A stretch of DNA of 13,061 nt from contig JBBDIM010000182.1 of NCBI GenBank assembly GCA_040880405.1, positions 1-13,061 on the forward strand, in the 5' to 3' direction. Under the pieces are notes generated by a model that saw only the letters and a list, made by a program, of their open reading frames with translations, was not told where the DNA came from and did no database searches. The position numbers and the translations under genes were made by a program. Positions 1 to 7,762 of this stretch are shown piece by piece; within the stretch, counting starts at the first letter, position 1, and each line of letters opens with the position of its first letter. This DNA comes from JBBDIM01 sp040880405. GTDB lineage: Bacteria; Planctomycetota; Planctomycetia; Pirellulales; Pirellulaceae.

Positions 1-312
1 GGCGAAGCGGGTGAGCAGTTCTCCTAATAAAGGGGATGAGTTCAATTACAAAGTAAGCGGCGGTCTGCCCCGAGTCCGAGGCCCCCGTATTTGAACTTAT
101 CCCCTTTTAAACATTCCATTTTCAGGGGCGGATTTACTCGCCAACCCAAGGTGGAGGACCCTATGGCCGGCATCCCGAGTGAACGGGGATAAGGTCAATT
201 ACGGGGGCCGCGGCTAAAACTTCTTTGCCGCCGACTCTTTGTAATTGAACTCATCCCCTAATGGCCCGCGTCCTCATTGACACCAAAATCGGTTGCCATA
301 GCGGAACACGCA
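1..312. repeat. MITE/REPIN-like palindromic element, tandem copy 1
   Basis: This is the first 312-bp unit of a tandem duplication; it may extend left of the window. Its core (about 30-260) is a nested inverted repeat. One 18-bp motif, GGGGATGAGTTCAATTAC, occurs four times with small variations and alternating strand: 32-49 (+), 87-104 (-), 185-202 (+) and 241-258 (-). Outer arms 30-62 and 228-260 pair, and inner arms 76-104 and 185-213 match at 26 of 29 positions. Alternatively, 32-49 with 87-104 and 185-202 with 241-258 form two REPIN-like hairpins with loops of 37 and 38 nt. The remaining 261-312 and 1-29 are flanking DNA carried in the duplication. No transposase is encoded, so if mobile it would need one in trans. 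Confidence 0.85.
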
Positions 313-648
313 GGCGAAGCGGGTGAGCAGTTCTCCTAATAAAGGGGATGAGTTCAATTACAAAGTAGGCGGCGGTCTGCCCCGAGTCCGCGGCCCCTGT
401 ATTTGAACTTATCCCCTTTTAAACGTGCCATTTTCAGGGGCGGATTTACTCGCCAACCCAAGGTGGAGGACCCTATCGCATGCATCCCGAGTGAACGGGG
501 ATAAGGTCAATTACGGGGGCCGCGGCTAAAACTTCATTGCCGCCGACTCTTTGTAATTGAACTCATCCCCTAATGGCCCGCGTCCTCATTGACGCCAAAA
601 TCGATTGCCATAGCGGAACACGCAGGCGAAGCGGGTGAGCAGTTCTCC
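313..648. repeat. Tandem copy 2 of the 312-bp element plus 24-bp start of a third copy
   Basis: Positions 313-624 repeat 1-312 without any length change and with 11 substitutions by my count. The four 18-bp motifs recur at 344-361, 399-416, 497-514 and 553-570. Positions 625-648 then restart the unit (GGCGAAGCGGGTGAGCAG...), but where copies 1 and 2 continue into the palindrome, this one continues into a CACGC hairpin. One arm mismatch in copy 1 (A79) is restored to pairing in copy 2 (C391), while another base of the same arm becomes mismatched (C to T), so evidence for selection on pairing is weak. Confidence 0.85.
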
Positions 649-873
649 CACGCTTTGGCAAGCGTGGCTACGATGCGCAAGCGTGGCTACGGTTGGATTG
701 CAGAAAAAACTCTCGACCTGGAGGCCTCGCCACTTGAATTGATCTTTTATGAAATCGCCAATTTTGCTAGGTAAAGAGTAACCCTTTTGCTGTCAGCGGC
801 CGGGAGTGCCGTTTTCAGGGGGTTTCCCGAAGGGAGTTTTCGCCAGTGAGGGTGAGCTCCTAGAGGGGGCAAG
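649..873. other. Non-coding leader region with a CACGC hairpin
   Basis: Positions 648-667 form a perfect 8-bp stem (CCACGCTT/AAGCGTGG) with loop TGGC, followed by a second GCGTGGCTAC at 681-690. The same sequence type recurs near 9086-9133. The rest, up to the ribosome-binding site at 863-869, shows no confident promoter or gene. An open frame over 589-774 begins at a TTG inside the repeat and has no recognisable protein features. Confidence 0.45.
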
Positions 874-912
874 ATGGATACTTTAACTTGCAGTACGGGA
901 TCGGCATGTTAG
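874..912 (+). other. Possible 12-codon upstream ORF before the DUF11 gene
   Basis: An ATG at 874 lies 4 nt after a purine-rich GAGGGGG (863-869), the best ribosome-binding site in this leader. The frame encodes MDTLTCSTGSAC and stops with TAG at 910-912. That stop overlaps or abuts the in-frame ATGs of the next gene (906, 915, 924), which have much weaker sites of their own. The arrangement would allow translational coupling. It could also be chance, or the strong site may serve one of the downstream starts less directly. Confidence 0.3.
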
Positions 913-923
913 GCATGGACGCC

Positions 924-3461
924 ATGAAAAACATCTACGTTCGCTTGGGAGTCATTGGCGTGGTGGTGGCCCTAGGCGCTACCGCGATTGCTCAGTCGTT
1001 GATGACCGGTAATAAGTCCCAACCGCATAACGACAACCCCGATCCGATCGTGGTGAGCCAACTGCCCGAAGGAACGCCGGGGGCCGAAGATACTGAGCCG
1101 ACCGCGCTCGGCGGATCGGCGGGTGCCGCTAGCCCTTATGACCGCACCCAAGTGGTACTCGCCGCCAACGAGACCCCCGCGGAGACGGATTCCGAGCCGA
1201 TGGGAGCTCCTCCCACGCGGCGTTTTCGCGCCAGCGACAGTGACGACAATCCTCCGCAACCTTCCACTCGGTTTCGGCTCTCCGATTCCGGATCGTCTCC
1301 GGCCGCAGCCGAGAGCGAACCGACGGAAGCGGATTCCGCAGCGGAGCCTCCCCAACCAACACCCGCTGATGGCGCGGCCCCTCCGAGCCGCTTTCGTAAA
1401 TTCCTTGCCGACTCGGACGCCCCCCCCACCAGTCCCGCGACGGTTAGTGTCTCAGACGAAGGAGACGAGCAGCCGGAACCGCAGCCAACCAGTGCCGCCG
1501 AGAATACGCCACGTCCGCGGTATGGATCGTACGGCGCAGGGGCCGCATCATCCCCAGCCATGAACGACGAGCAGCCCGCAAACCCAGAGCAAGAGGACGA
1601 CCTGGAGACTCCGAGTCGTCCGACCGGCACCAGCGGATTTTCGGGCACAGGTCCGACGCCCGCCCCGATGCGATTTAGCGACTCCGGCGAAAGCCCCGCG
1701 GCGGCCGACGAGGCGCAAGCACCAAGTGGCCAGGCGATGGAGAACGAGCCCCAACCGGCGTCCGGGCGATTCGCCCAGCCCTCCGGCTCAGCAGCGGAGC
1801 CCTCAACTTCTGAATCTCCATCCCAGGATCCTCAGAGCGGTGGCTCCTCGCCACCGGCTCGATTCGTGGGAAGTGGTGGCGCACAGCCACCGACCGCTTC
1901 GCCCGGAAGATTCAGCACGGAAAATACCAGCGGCGGGAACAACGCCATGGGAGGACCTCCTCCCTCCGCCATGACCTCCAGCGACCAAGGGACCGCGCCG
2001 CGAAGCTTTTCCGGCAATACCGGTTCCGCCCCTCCGCCACCCAGCACCGCGGGCGGCATGGCGGTCGCCGCGCGGCCGGGCGATGTCCGCTGGGAAGGGC
2101 ACCTGACCCCTTCGCTCAGCTTGGAGAAAATTGCCCCGCCGGAGATCCAAATCGGTAAGAAGGCGACCTTCGAACTGGTGCTCCAAAACGTCGGCCAGGT
2201 CGAGGCGCGGCAGGTGGTGGTCCGAGACATGGTCCCGGCCGGAACCAGTTTGGTGAGCACTTCACCGGAGGCCCAAGCGGCCGCCGATGGGAGCCTCGTC
2301 TGGCAGATCGATTCCCTTTCTCCCGGCGAGAAAAAGCTACTCAAGATGGAGCTGATGCCGGAAAAAGAAGGGGATGTCGGCAGCGTGGCGACCGTGTCGT
2401 TCGCGACAATGGCCTCCGTCAAAACCACCGTGACGCGGCCCCGGCTGAGCATTCAACAAGATGGTGCCGCGAAGGTATTGGTTGGCGATCAACTCCGGAT
2501 CGCGATCACGCTTAACAACCCCGGCACCGGCCCGGCGACTGGAGTCGTCATTGAAGCGAATGTCCCCAGTGGATTCACGCATCAGGCGGGGAATGAGCTG
2601 GAATTCGAGATCGGCACCCTCAAACCGGGCGAAACCCGCCAACTGGAATTGAATCTCACGGCCGCACAAGCCGCGCGGACGGTCAACCGCTTGGTGGTCC
2701 GCGCCGATGGCGACTTGCAAGCGGAGCATGAGTTGGACCTGGAGGTGATCGCCCCGCAACTGGAGGTCGCGATCAACGGCCCGACGATGCGGTACCTCGA
2801 TCGACCGGCCAAGTACACGGTCTCGGTCACGAACCCGGGGACCGCCCCGGCCCAGGCGATTGATCTAGTGACCCAGTTGCCCAAGGGGCTGCAATTTGTC
2901 GAAGCGAACAACGCCGGCCAGTACGATTCCGCCAAGCACGCCGTGCTGTGGAGCCTAGAGGAACTTCCGCCAGGTCAGACCGGAAACGTCGAACTGGTGG
3001 CCCTGCCGATCGAAGCGGGGGACCATCGTCTGTTAGTCGAAGGGACCGCCAAGATGGGGCTGACAGCCAAAAACGAGTCGAGCGTCAAGGTGGAAGGACT
3101 CGCCGCCATCTTCTTTGAAGTGGCCGACCTAGCCGATCCGATTGAAGTGGGCAAGGAATCGACCTACGAGATTCGCGTCGTGAACCAAGGTTCGAAGGAA
3201 GCAACCGATGTCCGCGTGGTGGCCCAGTTGCCCGCTGGCCTCAGAGGCATTAAAGCGGACGGGGCGACGCGGGGCGTGATCGAAGGACAACAGGTCATCT
3301 TCGAGCCGGTCTCGCGGATCGAACCGAAGGGAACCGTGCAGTTCAAGATCCAAGTCCAAGGCATCGCCGCCGGAGACCAACGAACCATCGTCCGGGTCTC
3401 CACCCAAAGCATCCAAGATCCAATCACCAAGGAAGAAAGCACCACGGTGTATTCGGACTAG
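924..3461 (+). CDS. Exported DUF11-repeat protein with long Pro/Ser/Glu-rich linker
   Basis: Large secreted or envelope protein of 845 aa from ATG 924. This start puts a clean signal peptide at the N terminus (MKNIYVR, then a hydrophobic stretch ending ATAIAQ near residue 24); in-frame alternatives are TTG 888, ATG 906 and ATG 915. Residues about 25-390 are low-complexity, rich in Pro, Ser, Ala, Glu and Gly, with a degenerate RF-x-SDSG motif at about 99, 115, 155, 249, 281, 312 and 328. Residues about 396-843 hold four tandem DUF11-type beta-sandwich repeats, seen in recurring NPGTGPA/NVGQVEA strands, VPAG or LPKG turns, and L-x-PGE/PGQ segments. DUF11 repeats are usual in planctomycete cell-surface proteins; the precise role is unknown. 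There is no membrane anchor or sorting signal at the C terminus. It is the only plus-strand gene here and converges with fumC. Confidence 0.85.
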   Translation: MKNIYVRLGVIGVVVALGATAIAQSLMTGNKSQPHNDNPDPIVVSQLPEGTPGAEDTEPTALGGSAGAASPYDRTQVVLAANETPAETDSEPMGAPPTRRFRASDSDDNPPQPSTRFRLSDSGSSPAAAESEPTEADSAAEPPQPTPADGAAPPSRFRKFLADSDAPPTSPATVSVSDEGDEQPEPQPTSAAENTPRPRYGSYGAGAASSPAMNDEQPANPEQEDDLETPSRPTGTSGFSGTGPTPAPMRFSDSGESPAAADEAQAPSGQAMENEPQPASGRFAQPSGSAAEPSTSESPSQDPQSGGSSPPARFVGSGGAQPPTASPGRFSTENTSGGNNAMGGPPPSAMTSSDQGTAPRSFSGNTGSAPPPPSTAGGMAVAARPGDVRWEGHLTPSLSLEKIAPPEIQIGKKATFELVLQNVGQVEARQVVVRDMVPAGTSLVSTSPEAQAAADGSLVWQIDSLSPGEKKLLKMELMPEKEGDVGSVATVSFATMASVKTTVTRPRLSIQQDGAAKVLVGDQLRIAITLNNPGTGPATGVVIEANVPSGFTHQAGNELEFEIGTLKPGETRQLELNLTAAQAARTVNRLVVRADGDLQAEHELDLEVIAPQLEVAINGPTMRYLDRPAKYTVSVTNPGTAPAQAIDLVTQLPKGLQFVEANNAGQYDSAKHAVLWSLEELPPGQTGNVELVALPIEAGDHRLLVEGTAKMGLTAKNESSVKVEGLAAIFFEVADLADPIEVGKESTYEIRVVNQGSKEATDVRVVAQLPAGLRGIKADGATRGVIEGQQVIFEPVSRIEPKGTVQFKIQVQGIAAGDQRTIVRVSTQSIQDPITKEESTTVYSD

Positions 3462-3465
3462 AGGC

Positions 3466-3632
3466 GGTAGGGTGGGTGGAGTCTTCGGAACCCACCATCG
3501 CCAGCCAATTTTGGGGTGGCAACCCTGCCAGGGTTCAAACAAACCTCGGCAACCTACGACCCAATCCGCGCCCGCAATTCGACCCGCGCACCAATGGTGG
3601 GTTACGCCCTATCGGGCTTCACCCACCCTACC
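3466..3632. repeat. Palindromic repeat filling the DUF11/fumC convergent junction
   Basis: GGTAGGGTGGGTG at 3466-3478 is exactly repeated inverted at 3620-3632, and AACCCACCAT at 3489-3498 is inverted at 3594-3603. The element starts 5 bp after the DUF11 stop and ends 9 bp before the fumC stop, so it occupies the whole gap. Its loop contains a small AACCCT/AGGGTT hairpin (3521-3535). The GGTAGGGTGGGT type of repeat is, from memory, common in several bacterial phyla. It could act as a bidirectional terminator, though neither side has a long T run. Confidence 0.75.
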
Positions 3633-3641
3633 TTTCGCGAC

Positions 3642-5066
<1,425 letters not shown>

Positions 5067-5105
5067 GATGTCTTCGCCTCTCAGCTTTGGGGGATACCGG
5101 ACTCC

Positions 5106-5211
5106 CGGGTAAGATTGGTCGCAATTGATGACGACAACCATCCCCGTCCCAGGGAAACAGGTTCCCTGAACGAAGGCGGCCCGCGCCATCAATTGCCGCC
5201 TATCTTACCCG
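5106..5211. repeat. Palindromic element in the fumC leader
   Basis: Arms 5106-5130 and 5187-5211 are inverted copies matching at 22 of 25 positions (CGGGTAAGAT...GCAATTGATG). At the exact centre is a second hairpin, AGGGAA/TTCCCT (5151-5167). The element sits about 40 bp upstream of the fumC start, so it lies in the 5' UTR or promoter region. Whether it regulates fumC or is just an inserted repeat cannot be told from sequence alone. The centre resembles the hairpin at 8775-8794. Confidence 0.7.
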
Positions 5212-5279
5212 ATGTCGCCCCGAGGCGCGAAGCGGGAGACCGAGGCACGGGGTGCGTCCCGGTTGAGTTTTAGGGCAGA

Positions 5280-5446
5280 ACGTGGGTGCCATGCCCACGC
5301 CCGGAAAGCGTGGGCATGAGACGTGCGAACTGATCTTGTCTTCTCCGGAAAGCTCGGACGCCGTTTTGGGTTCTATTACACGGCGTTGCCATTGGAGGAT
5401 TTTCCCGCCAAAAACCGGAGGGCTCGCGCCCTACCGCTTCTATTTT
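5280..5446 (-). repeat. Modular interspersed repeat, copy 1
   Basis: Read on the minus strand, this has the same order as the copy at 12287-12452: AAAATA-GAAGCGG, then GGCGCGAGCCCTCCGGT, a middle block with a hairpin built on GGCAACGCCG, then the stem CATGCCCACGC/GCGTGGGCATG (5290-5300 with 5308-5318) and GGCACCC. Resemblance is strong at both ends and moderate in the middle. It lies downstream of SDR and upstream of fumC on their coding strand, and has no coding potential. Confidence 0.75.
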
Positions 5447-5454
5447 GCATTTTT

Positions 5455-5608
5455 GTAACACTTCAGCCGTCTGAAGTAATCGACCAAAATACGTCAAGCT
5501 GGGGAATTCAAGTGTGACCAGAGAACTCGCTAGCGTGCCAATGACAGCTTCGCTATTCGATTGCAGAACACCCAATTTAAGGCCAACTTCAGACGGCTGA
5601 AGTGTTAC
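5455..5608. repeat. Inverted pair of 23-bp hairpin sequences around 108 bp of non-coding DNA
   Basis: The 23 bp at 5455-5477 are repeated exactly in inverted orientation at 5586-5608. Each copy contains its own perfect stem, ACTTCAG/CTGAAGT, flanked by the GTAAC or GTTAC end. The enclosed 5478-5585 shows no gene. This unit is nested between copies 1 and 2 of the modular repeat, so 5280-5800 forms a roughly 520-bp interrupted palindrome. Confidence 0.8.
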
Positions 5609-5638
5609 GCATTTTTCAATCTCCATTACTCATTTTCC

Positions 5639-5800
5639 AATAAAAGCGGAACGGCGCGAGCCGTCCGGTGAACTGCGAGTTGATGGTGCCTTATCGGGGA
5701 GGTTGGGACGCCGTCTCGGGTTCCATTTGGGCGGCGTTGCCGTTGGATAACTCACACTCCAAAATATGCCCACGTTTTCCGGGCGTGGGCATGGCACCCG
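5639..5800 (+). repeat. Modular interspersed repeat, copy 2 (middle block inverted)
   Basis: The left end (AATAAAAGCGGAACG, GCGCGAGCC, TCCGG) and right end (stem ATGCCCACG/CGTGGGCAT at 5766-5774 and 5784-5792, then GGCACCC) run in the same order as in 12287-12452. The block between, about 5669-5765, aligns with the other copies only as its reverse complement. The right-end stem lies 37 bp beyond the SDR stop codon and could help terminate that transcript. Confidence 0.7.
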
Positions 5801-5836
5801 TTGGCCTAGTGGAGAAAATTCTGACCAGACCGACCA

Positions 5837-6730
5837 CTACCCGTTGATCAATTCACCTCCATTGGGATGCAATACCTGCCCGGTGATGTACGAGGAGTCC
5901 TCTGCGGCCAGAAACACATAGCAGGCCCCGCATTCGTCCGGCTGGCCGGCTCGGCCCATGGGGGCGTCGCTGCCGAATTCAGCGACCTTTTCCGCGTCGA
6001 AGGTCGCTGGAATGAGGGGCGTCCAAATTGGCCCCGGGGCGACGGCGTTCACGCGGATACCATCTTCGAGCAGGCTTTGCGAAAGGGACCGAGTAAAACT
6101 GACGATCGCCCCTTTGGTCGCCGAGTAATCGATCAACCCAGGGCTGCCTCGGTAGGCGGTGACTGAGGTGGTGTTGATGATCGTCGCCCCCTCCTGCTTC
6201 CGCAGGTGCGGCAGCGCGGCCTGGGTCATATAGAACATCGAGAAGATGTTCGTGCGGAAGGTCTTTTCCAGTTGCTCCTGGTCGATTTCCAGCAGGTCTT
6301 TGGCGACATGCTGCTCGGCGGCGTTGTTGACCAGAATATCTAACCGTTCGAATTTCTCGATTGTCTGCTTGACCGCCTCTCGGCAAAAGGCCTGCTCGCC
6401 GATATCCCCTTCGATCAGCAAGCAGATGCTCCCTTCCGCCTCGACCAATTCCTGGGTTTTCTCCGCGTCCTTGGTCTCTTCCAGGTAAACCACGCAGACA
6501 TCGGCCCCCTCCCGCGCGAACATCACCGCCGTGCTCCGGCCGATCCCGCTATCGCCGCCGGTGATCAGGGCGACTTTGCCAGGCAGTTTGTCACTGCCTC
6601 GGTAGCCGTCCCGGATGACGCGGGGCTGCGACTCCATCTCATCCTGCCGACCTGGCTGGTGGGACTGCGACTGCGGCGGCTGGGGGCTTTTCTGTTCCGA
6701 AGGGCCTCGTGCTTTAGATTTGTTTGCCAT
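5837..6730 (-). CDS. SDR-family NAD(P)-dependent oxidoreductase (YdaD/YghA-like)
   Basis: Cytoplasmic short-chain dehydrogenase/reductase of 297 aa. The Rossmann nucleotide-binding motif TGGDSGIG is at 57-64, NNAA at 135-138, the catalytic Ser at 189, and YSATK with Tyr202 and Lys206; PGPIWTPL follows at 232-239. The hydrophilic 50-residue N-terminal extension rich in Gln, Ser and Pro, ahead of KLPGKVALITGG, is typical of the 'general stress protein 39' type SDRs (B. subtilis YdaD, E. coli YghA). ATG 6730 was chosen because the longer frame to 6835 reads back through the upstream hairpin. The substrate cannot be deduced. Its upstream neighbour, a DUF892 protein, also belongs to a stress-associated family. 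Confidence 0.92.
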   Translation of the reverse strand: MANKSKARGPSEQKSPQPPQSQSHQPGRQDEMESQPRVIRDGYRGSDKLPGKVALITGGDSGIGRSTAVMFAREGADVCVVYLEETKDAEKTQELVEAEGSICLLIEGDIGEQAFCREAVKQTIEKFERLDILVNNAAEQHVAKDLLEIDQEQLEKTFRTNIFSMFYMTQAALPHLRKQEGATIINTTSVTAYRGSPGLIDYSATKGAIVSFTRSLSQSLLEDGIRVNAVAPGPIWTPLIPATFDAEKVAEFGSDAPMGRAGQPDECGACYVFLAAEDSSYITGQVLHPNGGELING

Positions 6731-6761
6731 GAGCTTGAGCCTTACACCTGAAGTAGAGTGG

Positions 6762-6816
6762 ATCCATGAAAAATGAAAGGGCGTTACCGGGGCGCTAAAC
6801 ACCCCGGGCAACGCCC
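6762..6816 (-). terminator. Terminator-like hairpin between the DUF892 and SDR genes
   Basis: On the minus strand, GGGCGTT pairs with AACGCCC (6810-6816 with 6779-6785) and an inner CCCCGG/CCGGGG extends the stem. It is followed by TTTCATTTTTCAT, an interrupted T-rich tract. It begins 32 bp after the DUF892 stop and lies about 50 bp upstream of the SDR start, so it would limit read-through or act as an attenuator. Confidence 0.6.
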
Positions 6817-6847
6817 CTCGCGCGTATTTCAGCACTCGACAAGCCGT

Positions 6848-7336
6848 TTAGACGTTGGCTTCCACGTTGATCGCTTGACTCAACTTGGTCAGCTTGTCGT
6901 CGGCCGACTTTTCGTCCTTCATGTTGTCGCCGAGGAGCTTCTTGGCGTTGCGATAGCCGAGCAATTCCGCCCAGGTGCAGAGGGTGCCGTAGGTGGCGAT
7001 CTCGTAGTGTTCCACCTTTTGGGCGGCGGCGATCATCATCGCGTCCTTCACATCGCCATCGGCCTCTTCCTTCAGGATCTCCTCACCCTCTTCAATCAGA
7101 CCCGCCATCGCCTCGCACTTCTTGGCGCGGGCCGCTTTGCCGGTGTCCTCGAAGGCCTGTTCGACGCGTTCGACGTGCTGCTTGGTCTCTTCCAGGTGAT
7201 GGCTAAACGCCTCCTTCAAGTCATCGGAGGTCGCCTTTTTGGCCATCTTGGGAAGGGCCTTGAGCAGTTGCTTTTCGGCGCTGAGCATGTCGCGCAGTTC
7301 TTCATAAAAGGCGTCCGCCAAAGTTTTCATCGCCAT
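6848..7336 (-). CDS. DUF892 (YciE/YciF) ferritin-like stress protein
   Basis: A 162-aa, all-helical acidic cytoplasmic protein of the DUF892 family, which has a ferritin-like four-helix bundle with a putative di-metal site. Visible family features are the N-terminal LADAFYEELRDMLSAEKQLL (6-25), the second helix KEAFSHHLEETKQHVERVEQ (41-60), and the fourth-helix region KVEHYEIATYGTLCTWAELLG (107-127). Length matches the family (about 160-170). ATG 7336 is preceded by GGAG at 9 nt spacing; ATG 7330 is a possible alternative. E. coli yciF is RpoS-regulated and linked to osmotic stress; the biochemical activity of the family is not settled. Next in the transcription direction is an SDR gene, 117 bp on. 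Confidence 0.93.
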   Translation of the reverse strand: MAMKTLADAFYEELRDMLSAEKQLLKALPKMAKKATSDDLKEAFSHHLEETKQHVERVEQAFEDTGKAARAKKCEAMAGLIEEGEEILKEEADGDVKDAMMIAAAQKVEHYEIATYGTLCTWAELLGYRNAKKLLGDNMKDEKSADDKLTKLSQAINVEANV

Positions 7337-7477
7337 GGTTAAAAGCTCCAAAGGGGTGTACGAATTGAGAATTGGTTGCGGGCGAACCATCAATCGATTA
7401 TGGCAACTCGCGTGCCGTGGGCTGAAAACGGGGGCGAGAGCAACGCTCGCGGAAGCCCAGACCGCGCAATTTGCCGA

Positions 7478-7542
7478 GAAAAAAAGGCCCCGTCCACAAG
7501 AGAAGGACGCACGCCGCGGTTCTCCGCAGGCGGCGGCGTGCG
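7478..7542 (-). promoter_or_regulatory. Possible attenuator or terminator in the DUF892 leader
   Basis: On the minus strand a 10-bp stem (7533-7542 with 7508-7517, CGCACGCCGC type) is followed by a second small stem CGTCC/GGACG (7505-7509 with 7491-7495), then GGGGCC and seven T (7479-7485). The two stems share two bases, so only one can form fully. This could terminate read-through from the HAD gene, or act on a transcript heading into DUF892, which starts about 140 bp on. Confidence 0.35.
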
Positions 7543-7659
7543 GTTCGGCTGAGATCAAGCTGATCAGCTAGCGACCAAATCGGGGTTGAGAAAGGGTGCA
7601 GCCCAAATGGATTTTCGCAAAGCATCTTCCGGGAATTGCTTGTCGGATATTAAGAATTT

Positions 7660-7720
7660 GAAACGCTAAGACGCGGAGGCGCAGAGGACTCTCTCTGCGA
7701 TCTCCGCGTCTCCGCGTTTC
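7660..7720. repeat. GAAACGC palindrome downstream of the HAD gene
   Basis: A near-perfect stem: GAAACGCTAAGACGCGGAG at 7660-7678 pairs with the reverse of 7702-7720, and CGCAGAG pairs with CTCTGCG near the loop. It lies about 40 bp past the HAD stop codon. T-rich tracts flank it in both readings (six A at 7721-7726 on the plus strand), but the minus-strand tract after the stem is weak. It looks like a dispersed REP-type hairpin that may also end the HAD transcript. The rest of 7337-7762 holds no gene I can support. Confidence 0.65.
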
Positions 7721-7762
7721 AAAAAATGCGATTCGAGCGTGGTATAAGGCTGAGTCCCACCT

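Noticed and set aside
1..648. CRISPR array
   Set aside because: The repeats are 312 bp in direct tandem with palindromic sub-motifs; there are no short regular repeats with unique spacers and no cas genes.
589..774. A 61-codon open frame starting in the tandem repeat
   Set aside because: TTG start inside repeated DNA, no ribosome-binding site, and most of its first half is translated hairpin repeat; no protein features.
1129..2452. Several long open frames antisense to the DUF11 gene
   Set aside because: They are products of high-GC codon use in the low-complexity linker; compositions are Arg/Gly/Pro-rich with no recognisable domain.
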